Source of the DNA: Streptomyces lunaelactis
GTDB lineage: Bacteria; Actinomycetota; Actinomycetes; Streptomycetales; Streptomycetaceae
Length of the DNA: 64,000 nucleotides
NCBI RefSeq assembly: GCF_003054555.1
Contig: NZ_CP026304.1
Span: forward strand, 3,100,001-3,164,000
Direction of reading: 5' to 3'
In this document: positions 37,130 through 45,477 of the stretch, one piece after another
How positions within the stretch are numbered: position 1 is the stretch's first letter
Layout: each line of letters starts with the position of its first letter
Program-made: the position numbers and the translations under genes
The notes under the pieces: generated by a model
The model's input: only the letters and a program-made list of their open reading frames with translations
Told to the model about the DNA's origin: nothing
Database searches by the model: none

Positions 37130-38065
37130 ATGCCGATCCAAGAAATCCGCGCCTTCAACCGCTTCTACACCAACCTCATCGGCGCGCTCGACTACAGCAA
37201 GCACCTCTACACCCCGTACACCCTCACCGAATCCCGCGTGCTGTACGAACTCGCCCACAGCCCGCGTACCGACGCCGCCGACCTGCGTGCCGAACTCTCC
37301 CTGGACGCCGGGTACTTGAGCAGGATGCTCGCCAAGTTCGAGCGGGACGGCCTGGTCGCGCGGGCGCCCTCCGAGGTCGATCCACGGCGGCAGCGGATCA
37401 CCCTCACCGCGCACGGGCGCGAGGCCGCCGCCCTGCTCGACGAGCGGTCGCGGGAGGCCGTGGGGTCGCTGTTGGCCAAGGTGCCCGCGGACGTGCGGCC
37501 GCGGCTGGTCGAGGCGACGCGGACCGTGCGCGAGATCCTCGGCGGCGACCGGCCCGCCCACCGTGAAGGTCCCGTCCTGCGCGACCCCGGGCCCGGCGAC
37601 CTCGGCTGGGTCGTACAGCGGCACGGTGCGCTGTACGCCGCCGAGTACGGGTGGAACGCCGACTTCGAGGGCCTCGTCGCCCGTATCGTCGCGGACTTCG
37701 CGCAGGACCACGACCCCCATCTGGAGCGGGTGTGGATCGCCGAGCTGGACGGCCGGCCGGTGGGCTCGGTCATGTGCGTACGGGACGACGCGCCCGCCAC
37801 CGCACGGCTGCGGCTGCTCCTCGTCGAGCCGGAGGCCCGCGGCCATGGCCTCGGCGACCGGCTCGTCCGCGGCGTCGTGGATTTCGCGCGCGATGTGGGG
37901 TACCGGGAACTGGTGCTGTGGACCAATGACGTACTGACCGGAGCCCGCCGGATCTACCAGCGGGCGGGCTTCACCCTCGTCGCCGAGAAACCGCACCGCT
38001 CGTACGGCGTGGACCTCGTCGGCCAGGACTGGCGGCTGCCCCTTCAGGAAGGAACGATCAAGTGA
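37130..38065 (+). CDS. MarR regulator fused to GNAT acetyltransferase
   Basis: A 311-residue two-domain protein. Residues 1-145 are a MarR winged helix (LTESRVLYELAH, LSLDAGYLSRMLAKFERDGL and wing VDPRRQRITLTAHG). Residues 155-311 are a GNAT domain with acetyl-CoA loop VEPEARGHGLGDRLVRGVV and terminal YQRAGFTLVAEKPH. Such fusions are known in actinobacteria; the acetyl target is not known. The ATG has GGAGCAGCTC directly upstream; the frame extends 11 codons further to a TTG, but that start would lie inside the palindrome. Confidence 0.9.
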   Translation: MPIQEIRAFNRFYTNLIGALDYSKHLYTPYTLTESRVLYELAHSPRTDAADLRAELSLDAGYLSRMLAKFERDGLVARAPSEVDPRRQRITLTAHGREAAALLDERSREAVGSLLAKVPADVRPRLVEATRTVREILGGDRPAHREGPVLRDPGPGDLGWVVQRHGALYAAEYGWNADFEGLVARIVADFAQDHDPHLERVWIAELDGRPVGSVMCVRDDAPATARLRLLLVEPEARGHGLGDRLVRGVVDFARDVGYRELVLWTNDVLTGARRIYQRAGFTLVAEKPHRSYGVDLVGQDWRLPLQEGTIK

Positions 38066-38075
38066 GGCCGATCAA

Positions 38076-38870
38076 GTGAAGTTCGCCTTCTCGACGCTCG
38101 GTGTACCGGGCATGCCGATCGCCGACGTGGTCCAGCTCGCCGCCGACACCGGATACCAGGGCGTGGAGCTGCGCGCCCACCCCGAGGAGCCGGTGCATCT
38201 GAGCATGGGGATGCGCGAACGGGCTGCCGTGGTGCGGGAGTTCGAGCGAGCCGGCGTGGAGATCCTGACAGTCTGCGGGTACGCGCGCGTCGCGGCGGCG
38301 GAAGCCGACGGGCCGGTCGGCGAAGAGCTCGACGAACTGCTCTGGCTGGCAAAGGACTTGGGAGCACCGCAGGTACGCGTCTTCCCGGGCGGCGGCGATC
38401 AGGACCCGGCCACCGCCGACGCGATCGCCGCGCGCCGGCTGGGTGCGGCGGCGGAGACCGCGGCCGGCCTGGGCGTACGGATCCTGCTGGAGACCCACGA
38501 CTCGCACCGCAGCGGCGCCGCCGTGTCCCGCGTCCTGGGGCCGGTCGGCCACAAGAACGCGGGCGCGATCTGGGACGTACTGCACCCCTGGCTGGCGGGC
38601 GAGGCCCCGGCCACGACACATGCCGCACTCTCCCCGTTCCTTGGGTATGTCCAGGTCAAGGACGTGGCCTCGGCCGACGACCTGACCCCGCTCCCCCTCG
38701 GCGCGGGCGTGCTGCCGCTCGCCGAGTGCCTGGCGACGCTCACCGAGGAGACATGGCTGTGCTGGGAATACGAGAAGCGCTGGAATCCGGGGGTGGCGGA
38801 GCTGCCGGGGCTGCTGGCGCCGGGGCGGGAACACCTGGAGGGCCTCATCGTCCGTCGCGACGAGAAATGA
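38076..38870 (+). CDS. Sugar phosphate isomerase/epimerase-like TIM barrel
   Basis: A 264-residue AP-endonuclease-2-fold protein, MKFAFSTLGVPGMPIADVVQ at the start. Likely metal and acid ligands are in QGVELRAH, RILLETHDSHRSG, GAIWDVLHPW, YVQVKDV and LCWEYEKRW. It differs from the IolE-like and the frameshifted isomerases elsewhere in the window. The GTG lies 10 bases after the MarR-GNAT stop, and a 12-bp near-repeat (GATCAAGTGA) spans the junction, so a small tandem duplication formed this spacer. It is probably cotranscribed with that gene. Confidence 0.85.
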   Translation: MKFAFSTLGVPGMPIADVVQLAADTGYQGVELRAHPEEPVHLSMGMRERAAVVREFERAGVEILTVCGYARVAAAEADGPVGEELDELLWLAKDLGAPQVRVFPGGGDQDPATADAIAARRLGAAAETAAGLGVRILLETHDSHRSGAAVSRVLGPVGHKNAGAIWDVLHPWLAGEAPATTHAALSPFLGYVQVKDVASADDLTPLPLGAGVLPLAECLATLTEETWLCWEYEKRWNPGVAELPGLLAPGREHLEGLIVRRDEK

Positions 38871-38929
38871 GATACCCGGCTGCCGCGCCAGTACACTGGC
38901 TCGAATTCGTAGACAGCTAGGAACTGTGC

Positions 38930-40117
38930 ATGCTAGTGGGGCGGACGGGCGAGCCACCTTCCATAGGCGGTGACCACAATCCGGTCATGGCCGGCGTAAG
39001 GACTTCTCTTCGGAGGTCTGCGCCGGCCTTGCTGATTTTCGCGGCGATTCGCGCGCTGGGCCTTGTGACGCTGATTCTCTGGTCTCACGCGAAGGGGAAG
39101 GATCCCCATCAACTCCTCTCCGCCCGGTGGGATTCTCTCTGGTATGTACGGGTCGCCGAGCACGGCTACGACTTCACGCTGACCGCGCCGGACGGCAGAG
39201 TTCTGTCCGATATGGCGTTCTTCCCGCTGCTGCCGTGGCTGGAACAGGGCGTCTCGGCGATCAGCCCGCTCGGTTTTGCGGACTCGGGACTCCTGGTGAG
39301 CGCGCTCGCCTCGCTTTTTGCGGCGTGGGCCATTTTTCTGATCGGGGACCTTCTTCACGGGCGCCGGGTGGGCATCACGCTTGTCGCGCTGTGGGGAATG
39401 CTGCCGGTAGGAATCGTCCAGTCGATGGCGTACAGCGAATCGCTCTTCGTCGCCCTGTCGGCGTGGTCGCTGTACTGGGTGCTCAGGCAGCGCTGGGTGG
39501 CGGCGGGAATCCTGGCCTCGCCGGCCGGCCTCACCCGCCCGGTCGGGCTCGCGGTGGTCGCGGCGCTCTGGGTGGCGGCAGCGTGTCAACTGGCGCGGCG
39601 GAATGGGGACTGGCGTGCCGCGGCGAATCGCCGCATGGTCATCGGGGCGGTGCTCGCTCCGCTCGGGTGCGCGGGATATGTCGTCTGGGTCGGCCTTGAA
39701 AGAGGCAGCCTTTTCGGATATCTCGATGTGCAGGCTGAGTGGGGGAATGGATTCGACGGCGGGGTGGCCTTCGCGGGATTCATTCTTGACCGCCTGACGG
39801 GTCCGGCGTTCCTGGCGGGTGCCGGACTGCTGATCGGTGTCGCCGTCGCAGCGTGGGCGTATTACCTGTGCGTCAAGCAGAGGCAGCCTGCGGCGCTGCT
39901 TGTCTACTGCGGGATTGTTGTGGGGCTGGCGCTGTGCGCATCCGGCTATTTCGGATCGAAGCCGCGGCTGCTGATGCCGGCGTTTCCACTGCTGCTGCCG
40001 CCGGCGGTGTGGGTGGCGCGGGCGAGGGTGGGCGTGATTGTCGCGGTGCTGAGTGCGGTTTCGGTGGGGTCGGCGGTGTACGGGGCGTTCTGGCTGAACG
40101 GGTCGGGACCGCCGTGA
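38930..40117 (+). CDS. Polytopic membrane protein, PIG-V/mannosyltransferase-like
   Basis: A 395-residue protein with about ten hydrophobic helices. After the first helix comes ARWDSLWYVRVAEHGYDF, where the W-D-x-x-W-Y-x-x-I/V-A pattern is typical of the first extracellular loop of PIG-V/Gpi18-like and related GT-C glycosyltransferases. Later MAYSESLFVALSAWSLY and SKPRLLMPAFPLLLP also fit. It probably transfers a mannose or other sugar from a polyprenyl phosphate donor outside the membrane. The first ATG has only TAGGAAC before it; an ATG 19 codons later (MAGVRTSLRR) is a serious alternative. Codon use is somewhat less GC-biased than in its neighbours. Confidence 0.8.
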   Translation: MLVGRTGEPPSIGGDHNPVMAGVRTSLRRSAPALLIFAAIRALGLVTLILWSHAKGKDPHQLLSARWDSLWYVRVAEHGYDFTLTAPDGRVLSDMAFFPLLPWLEQGVSAISPLGFADSGLLVSALASLFAAWAIFLIGDLLHGRRVGITLVALWGMLPVGIVQSMAYSESLFVALSAWSLYWVLRQRWVAAGILASPAGLTRPVGLAVVAALWVAAACQLARRNGDWRAAANRRMVIGAVLAPLGCAGYVVWVGLERGSLFGYLDVQAEWGNGFDGGVAFAGFILDRLTGPAFLAGAGLLIGVAVAAWAYYLCVKQRQPAALLVYCGIVVGLALCASGYFGSKPRLLMPAFPLLLPPAVWVARARVGVIVAVLSAVSVGSAVYGAFWLNGSGPP

Positions 40118-40467
40118 GCCGTGCGGCGCCCGGGGAGTGCTTGCGCGGAGGCCCCTGGGGGGTCCGGGGTGCGGGCGCTTGAGGCGCGGGCAGGTTTGCT
40201 CCCGGTACGTGGGGGCTGACGAAAACGCCCCGCCGCCGGAACCTTCCCTCACCGCGATCCGTCTAACGAGCCGTACTGCTGGTGAGTCTCCGTAGCGCGG
40301 TGTCGGCCCTCGCTGCTCGTTGCGATCGTCGGCCACCCCTCTCCAGCCGCGCTGCGGCCGGCAGCACACCGCCACCGGTGCGCCCCCTCCGACAGCGCCG
40401 GTGGCGGGCCCGCGCCCCCGTCCCGGTGACCTTTCGCGCGTCGTGCCGCCTTTCTGTTGCCACACCC
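40118..40467. other. Intergenic region upstream of GH3 gene
   Basis: No ORF with a credible start or product was found on either strand. Apart from the promoter and operator listed separately at its right end I see only GC-rich, unstructured sequence. Confidence 0.5.
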
Positions 40468-40520
40468 TTGACCTGGCAGTAACTTTCCGGCTATCCGTGA
40501 ACCTTGGAAGTTTCCTTCAA
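40468..40520 (+). promoter_or_regulatory. Promoter and candidate operator of the GH3 gene
   Basis: TTGACC and CTATCC are separated by exactly 17 bases. Just after the predicted start point lies TTGGAAGTTTCCTTCAA, a near palindrome around GGAAGTTTCC, similar in style to Streptomyces sugar-repressor sites. Regulation by a sugar-sensing repressor is inference. Confidence 0.5.
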
Positions 40521-40553
40521 CTCCCTTGTCGAGCAAGGCCGGAAGGAGCACCC

Positions 40554-42410
40554 ATGCACGACCGGAGCCTCCCCAGACACGCTTCCAGCACCGCTTCCAG
40601 GCACGTCTCCCGACGCACCCTCCTCGCCGCGACCACCGCAGGCGCCGCCGCAACCGTCGCCACCGCATCACCCGCCCTCGCCCGCCCCTCCCAACACGAC
40701 CGCCTCCGCCACCTCAAGCGCCTCATCTCCCGGATGAGCCTCGAGGAAAAGGTCGGGCAGCTTTTCGTGATGCGGGTCTACGGGCACTCCGCCACCGGCC
40801 CCGATCAGGCCGACGTCGAGTTGAACCTCGCGGAGATCGGCGTACGCAGCGCCGCCGAGCTCATCGCCAAGTACCACGTCGGCGGCATCATCTACTTCAT
40901 CTGGGCGCACAACACCCGCGACCCGCACCAGATCGCCGACCTCTCCAACGGCATCCAGCGCGCCGGGCTCGCCCAGCCCACCCCCGTGCCGCTGCTCATC
41001 TCCACCGACCAGGAGCACGGCATCGTGGCTCGCGTGGGCAAGCCCGCCACCCTGCTGCCCGGCGCGATGGCGCTCGGCGCGGGCGGGTCCCGGTCCGACG
41101 CCCGTACCGCCGCGCGGATCGCCGGGGCCGAGCTGGCCGCGCTGGGCATCCTCCAGAACTACGCTCCCGTCGCCGACGTCAACATCAACCCGGCCAATCC
41201 GGTCATCGGCGTACGGTCCTTCGGCGCCGACCCGGGCGCCGTCGCCGGGCTGGTCGCGGCCCAGGTCCGCGGCTACCAGAGCGCCGGCATCGCCGCGACC
41301 TGCAAGCACTTCCCGGGGCACGGCGACACCACCGTCGACAGTCACACGGGCATTCCGGTCATCACCCACACCCGTGAGGAGTGGGAGAGGACCGACGCCC
41401 CACCGTTCCGGGCGGCCATCGCCGCCGGGATCGACTCGATCATGACGGCGCACATCCAGTTCCCCGCGCTGGACGCGAGCAACGACCCGGCCACCCTCTC
41501 CCGCCCCATTCTCACCGGCATCCTGCGCGAAGAGCTCGGCTACGACGGCGTGGTGGTCACCGACGCGCTCAACATGCAGGGCGTACGGGACAAGTACGGG
41601 GACCACCGGGTGCCGGTGCTCGCGCTCGCAGCCGGTGTGGACCAGCTGCTCAACCCGCCCAACCTGGCCGTCGCCTGGAACGGCGTCCTCAGCGCCGTCA
41701 AAAGCGGCGAGATCAGCGTGGCCCGCATCGAGGAATCGATCCTCCGCATCCTCCGGCTCAAGGAAAAACTGGGCCTGTTCCGCGAACCGTTCGTCTCCCA
41801 CCGGGGCGTGGACCGCACCGTCGGCGCCCGCCCGCACCTCGCCGCCGCGGACAGGATCGCCGAGGGAACGACCACGCTCCTGGTCAACCAGGACCGGCTG
41901 CTGCCACTGAGCCGCCGCGGACAGCGCAGCCTGCTCGTGGTCGGCGCCGACCCCGCGTCGCCCACCGGGACGACCGGACCGCCGACCGCCGTGCTGGCGA
42001 AGGCCCTCACCGAACTGGGCTTCTCAGCAAGCGCCCTGCCCACCGGGACCGCCCCGACCGCCGCGAAGATCGATGAGGCGGTGGCGGCGGCGAGCGGCAA
42101 GGACGCGGTGATCGTCGGTACGTACAACGTCTCGGCGACCAGCAGCCAGCGCACCCTGGTGGCCCGGCTCGTCGCGACCGGAGTGCCGGTCATCGCCGTC
42201 GCCATCCGCAATCCGTACGACATCGCCCGGCTCGGCGGCGTCGGGGCCGCCCTCGCCACGTACTCCTGGACCGATGTCGAGCTGCGGGCCGCCGCCCGGG
42301 TGATCGCGGGCCGCGCCGGTCCCGAGGGGCGGCTGCCCGTGCCCGTACAGCGCGCGGACGATCCGACCCGGGTGCTGTACGAGACCGGCTACGGCCTGTC
42401 GTACGACTGA
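40554..42410 (+). CDS. Secreted GH3 beta-N-acetylhexosaminidase
   Basis: A 618-residue GH3 enzyme. A twin-arginine signal (SRRTLLAA, residues 19-26) with a hydrophobic stretch ends near ALA42. The NagZ-type motif KHFPGHGDT (251-259) supplies the catalytic His-Asp dyad, and the nucleophile is Asp337 in VVTDALNM. A C-terminal domain of about 200 residues follows the barrel. It should release terminal GlcNAc from chitin or peptidoglycan fragments outside the cell. The ATG has GGAAGGAG. Phosphorylase activity is possible in this subgroup. It is monocistronic behind its own promoter. Confidence 0.92.
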   Translation: MHDRSLPRHASSTASRHVSRRTLLAATTAGAAATVATASPALARPSQHDRLRHLKRLISRMSLEEKVGQLFVMRVYGHSATGPDQADVELNLAEIGVRSAAELIAKYHVGGIIYFIWAHNTRDPHQIADLSNGIQRAGLAQPTPVPLLISTDQEHGIVARVGKPATLLPGAMALGAGGSRSDARTAARIAGAELAALGILQNYAPVADVNINPANPVIGVRSFGADPGAVAGLVAAQVRGYQSAGIAATCKHFPGHGDTTVDSHTGIPVITHTREEWERTDAPPFRAAIAAGIDSIMTAHIQFPALDASNDPATLSRPILTGILREELGYDGVVVTDALNMQGVRDKYGDHRVPVLALAAGVDQLLNPPNLAVAWNGVLSAVKSGEISVARIEESILRILRLKEKLGLFREPFVSHRGVDRTVGARPHLAAADRIAEGTTTLLVNQDRLLPLSRRGQRSLLVVGADPASPTGTTGPPTAVLAKALTELGFSASALPTGTAPTAAKIDEAVAAASGKDAVIVGTYNVSATSSQRTLVARLVATGVPVIAVAIRNPYDIARLGGVGAALATYSWTDVELRAAARVIAGRAGPEGRLPVPVQRADDPTRVLYETGYGLSYD

Positions 42411-42556
42411 CGTAGGCGAACCGGGCACGCTCCCCCCTCTCACTCCCGGCAATTGTCCCGAAGTACCCCGTACGTCTGGCGTGCGCCCGCCTCGGCGGGT
42501 CACGCTGGACGGACCGGCCCGATGCTCGGAGGGCCGGTGGGGTTCGGGGGGTACGT

Positions 42557-43189
42557 ATGCGCGGACAGCGGCGGCCGGCGGGGGCCGTGAGCGCACTGGT
42601 ACTGGTACTGACGGTCGCGCTCACCGCCGCCTGCCAGCAGGCGACGGGACGCACGGGCCCGGTCGGCGACAGCAGCGTCACCGGCCCCGCCCCCCTTCCG
42701 TCGGGATACGGCCTGATCTTTCTGGGCCCCGGCGACTGCGGCTCGCGCGGGCGCGACTTCCGTGAGGTGCCGTGCGGCAGCGAGAAGGCGGCCGCCCGGG
42801 TCATCGGCCGGTTCGGGGGGCGCCCTTCGGACGGACCCGCCTGCCCCGCGGCCACCGACTTCGTCCTGCACATCTCCGAGAGCCGCCCGGCCGCGGACGA
42901 GGACGGCGACGGCTCGGTCGGGCAGGGGTACGCCTGTATGCGCAATCTGGAGCCGCCGCACCCGGGCGATCCGGGCGGGGGCGGTGGTCCGCACACCGTC
43001 GTGGGCGACTGCGTCTACAACGCGAGCAAGGGCCAGGTGAAGGAGACGGCCTGCGACGGATCGGGCACGCGGGCCCCGCAGTTCAGGGTGGCGTCCGCGG
43101 TGAGCAGCCGGACGCAGTGCCCGCCGTCCACGGCGCTCTATGTCCAGCTGCGCGGGGAAACGCCGGTGGGCTGCGCCCGCCGCGTGTGA
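42557..43189 (+). CDS. Hypothetical lipoprotein with paired cysteines
   Basis: A 210-residue lipoprotein: basic start, hydrophobic core, lipobox LTAAC at about residue 26. The mature part holds six further Cys in the patterns GDCGS, VPCGS, PACP, YACM, GDCVYN and TACDG, plus CPPST and GCARR near the end. It looks like two related disulfide-bonded modules, each beginning GDC. I recognise similar Streptomyces proteins of unknown function. Its stop codon lies inside a terminator hairpin shared with the convergent peptidase gene. Confidence 0.8.
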   Translation: MRGQRRPAGAVSALVLVLTVALTAACQQATGRTGPVGDSSVTGPAPLPSGYGLIFLGPGDCGSRGRDFREVPCGSEKAAARVIGRFGGRPSDGPACPAATDFVLHISESRPAADEDGDGSVGQGYACMRNLEPPHPGDPGGGGGPHTVVGDCVYNASKGQVKETACDGSGTRAPQFRVASAVSSRTQCPPSTALYVQLRGETPVGCARRV

Positions 43190-43216
43190 GGAACACGCGC
43201 GGCGGGCACAGCCCAC
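43166..43216. terminator. Long bidirectional terminator overlapping a stop codon
   Basis: GTGGGCTGCGCCCGCCGCG on the left pairs with its near-complement on the right (about 22 of 24 positions, one two-base bulge), with loop GAGGA. The last eight codons of the lipoprotein gene form the left arm. Confidence 0.88.
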
Positions 43217-43264
43217 TCGGCCACAGCCTTCTGCCAGGCCCTGTCCGGGCGAACCGGACGGAGG

Positions 43265-44698
43265 CTACGGCCTCAGCGTCGGCTCCCGCTCGATGTCCCG
43301 CTTGTCGAGCTTCGCGTCGTACGTGGTCAGCGGCTTCGCCTTCGCCGCGTCCTCCTGCACGGCGGCCGGGGCGACGCCCGCCCACTTCAGGATCGAGGCC
43401 GTGGCCTTCGCCTTCTGCTCCGCCACCAGACCGGCCACATTGGCGCCGTGGTTGGCGCCGGGCGCGACGTACACATAGCTGTCGCGCGCGGTCCTGCCGA
43501 GCCTGAACTGCTCAGCACCCCAGGGGTCGTTCTGGCCGTAGACGAACATCATCCGCCGGGCGTTGTGCCGCACCCAGCTGTCGACGTCGTCCATCACCCA
43601 CGGCTTGAAGTGCATCGGGATGTCCCGCGGCACAAAGTTCCGCGGCGGCTGGTACCCGTACCGGCTCAGGTTGCCCAGGTGCGGCTGCTTGATGTCGGGC
43701 GAACCCAGCTCGGTGCCTGCCTGGTAGTAGTACGGCGTGTACGTCCCCAGGCCCTGGTCGGTGTAGAAGGAGAAGCCGGAGATCGCGTCGATGGAGTCGT
43801 AGATCTCCTGGTCGGTGGCGGTGGCGGCGACCGGGATCGCCTCGCAGTCCGCCACCAGGCTGTACTGCCAGAAGGCCCAGACGTAGTCGAGGACGACGGC
43901 CTCGTACGCCTTGTCGAGGCTGCCGACGGTCGTGAAGGTGTAGCCCTCGGTGGCCGCGGCGGCCTGGTACCTGGCCTCCAGCGGCTCGCGGCGCACCAGC
44001 GCCTCGCGCTGGACCGCGTTGAGCTTGTCCCGGCACTCCTTGGTGCCGACCTTCGTGAAGAACCGGTCGTACGCCGAGTCCTCCTGGTTCACCACGTCGT
44101 TGGGCGCGACGTACGCGACGATGCCGTCCATGTCACGCGGGTAGAAGCGCTCGTAGTACGTGGCGGTCATGCCGCCCTTGGAACCGCCCGTGGCGAGCCA
44201 GTTCTTGGCGTAGACCTTCTTCAGCGCCGTGAAGACGCGGTGCTGGTCGCTGGCGGCCTGCCAGATGTCCAGCTTGGACCAGTTGGCCGGGTCCGGCCTG
44301 GAGGGGGTGAAGAACCGATACTCCAGGGAGACCTGGTTGCCGTCGATGATCGCCGTCGGCTCACTGCGGCGCGGCGTGGTGCTCACGTTGTAGCCGGAGG
44401 TGAAGAAGACGGTGGGGCGGTTGGTGTCCTTGTGCAGCAGGGTGATCCGCTGCTTGAACGTGCCCTTGTCCGGGTGCCGGTGGTCGACCGGCTGTGTGTA
44501 GTTGAGGACGAAGTACCGGTAACCCGGGTACGGCTTCTCCTCGATGAGACTCATGCCCGGGATCGCGAGGATCCGGTCCTTGATGTCCGTGCCGGTCGCC
44601 GGCTCCGCGGCGGTAGCCGCCCCGGCCGTCGAACCGGCCGCACTCACGGTGCCTATGAGCACCACGAGCGTCAGCAGCCATCTGAGCGCCTTGCGCAT
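43265..44698 (-). CDS. Secreted S37 (PS-10) tripeptidyl aminopeptidase
   Basis: A 477-residue secreted serine peptidase. A signal peptide covers 1-31. Ser173 lies in ATGGSKGGMTATYYERFYP, the S37 hallmark, with Asp in FVYGQNDPWGAEQF and His in APGANHGANVAGL near the C-terminus. FVLNYTQPVDHRHP is also standard for the family, founded on the Streptomyces prolyl tri/tetrapeptidyl aminopeptidase. It trims short peptides from the N-terminus outside the cell. It is monocistronic. Confidence 0.93.
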   Translation of the reverse strand: MRKALRWLLTLVVLIGTVSAAGSTAGAATAAEPATGTDIKDRILAIPGMSLIEEKPYPGYRYFVLNYTQPVDHRHPDKGTFKQRITLLHKDTNRPTVFFTSGYNVSTTPRRSEPTAIIDGNQVSLEYRFFTPSRPDPANWSKLDIWQAASDQHRVFTALKKVYAKNWLATGGSKGGMTATYYERFYPRDMDGIVAYVAPNDVVNQEDSAYDRFFTKVGTKECRDKLNAVQREALVRREPLEARYQAAAATEGYTFTTVGSLDKAYEAVVLDYVWAFWQYSLVADCEAIPVAATATDQEIYDSIDAISGFSFYTDQGLGTYTPYYYQAGTELGSPDIKQPHLGNLSRYGYQPPRNFVPRDIPMHFKPWVMDDVDSWVRHNARRMMFVYGQNDPWGAEQFRLGRTARDSYVYVAPGANHGANVAGLVAEQKAKATASILKWAGVAPAAVQEDAAKAKPLTTYDAKLDKRDIEREPTLRP

Positions 44699-44773
44699 TC
44701 ACCCTCCCCTTGATTCACAAGCGGTCGCGGTGAACCTAGCGGTGGCAATGCCCGGCCCGCCAGCCCCAGTTGG

Positions 44774-45184
44774 TCAGCAGAGGATCCAGCCGGTCGAGCG
44801 CGCCGTGCCGGAGATGGCGCCGGTGGCCCGTACACAGCGGTTGAGGGCATGGACGGTGACGGGTCCCGCCTGGCGGGTGAAGGTGCCCTTGTCCACGGCG
44901 GCGCGGCCGCCGCGCGCCTGGAGCGAGACCGACATGGCCCGCCTGGCGCCGGGCTTCCGGGCGAGAGTGACGGCGCAGGCGTAGTGCCCGGACTTGTAGA
45001 CGCGCACCTCGCCGCCGGCGAACTTCACGGTCTTCTGCAGCCGCCCGGCGCAGGGGGCGGACGATGTCGCCCACGCGTCCTGGGCGCCGGGACCGGCCAG
45101 CGTGAGGGCGGCCGCGGTCATGAACACGGCGCAGCCCTGCGCGAGCAGCCGCCCGAGCCTTCTGTTTCCCGCACCACCGAACAC
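44774..45184 (-). CDS. Small secreted protein of unknown function
   Basis: 136 residues with an N-terminal export signal (residues 10-40, ending around AWA). The mature part has four Cys (APCAG, YACAV, NRCVR and a C-terminal WILC) and is basic, looking like a compact disulfide-bonded beta fold. No family is recognised. GTG start with a GGGGGAG site; the frame extends another 22 codons upstream to an ATG without such support. Confidence 0.7.
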   Translation of the reverse strand: MFGGAGNRRLGRLLAQGCAVFMTAAALTLAGPGAQDAWATSSAPCAGRLQKTVKFAGGEVRVYKSGHYACAVTLARKPGARRAMSVSLQARGGRAAVDKGTFTRQAGPVTVHALNRCVRATGAISGTARSTGWILC

Positions 45185-45274
45185 TCTTACTCCCCCTCGC
45201 CACTGTCCCGTACATGCGTACGACGCAGTGGCGGCCCACATGGTTGCCACTCGGCTGCGGCACCCACGGAATCG

Positions 45275-45326
45275 TCACACCGCCGCGGGTTCGTCCTCAC
45301 CTATGAAGGTCCGCCACAGCGCCGCG
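45275..45326. repeat. 52-bp perfect direct repeat, copy 1
   Basis: Identical over 52 bases to 45426-45477, which is the 3' end of the ABC exporter gene. This copy is noncoding: it repeats the exporter's last 16 codons and stop without the rest of the gene. Confidence 0.92.
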
Positions 45327-45425
45327 ACCCCTCCTGTTCGCCGCCCTCGCAATTGCTCGGCCCCTGGGGGCCTCACAAGCTTCGGCCGACTGGCCGGACT
45401 CCGTCCGGCCGTCGCATCGCACCCC

Positions 45426-45477
45426 TCACACCGCCGCGGGTTCGTCCTCACCTATGAAGGTCCGCCACAGCGCCGCG
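45426..45477. repeat. 52-bp perfect direct repeat, copy 2
   Basis: It contains the stop codon and the last codons (LWRTFIGEDEPAAV) of the ABC exporter gene. The period to copy 1 is 151 bp. Confidence 0.92.
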
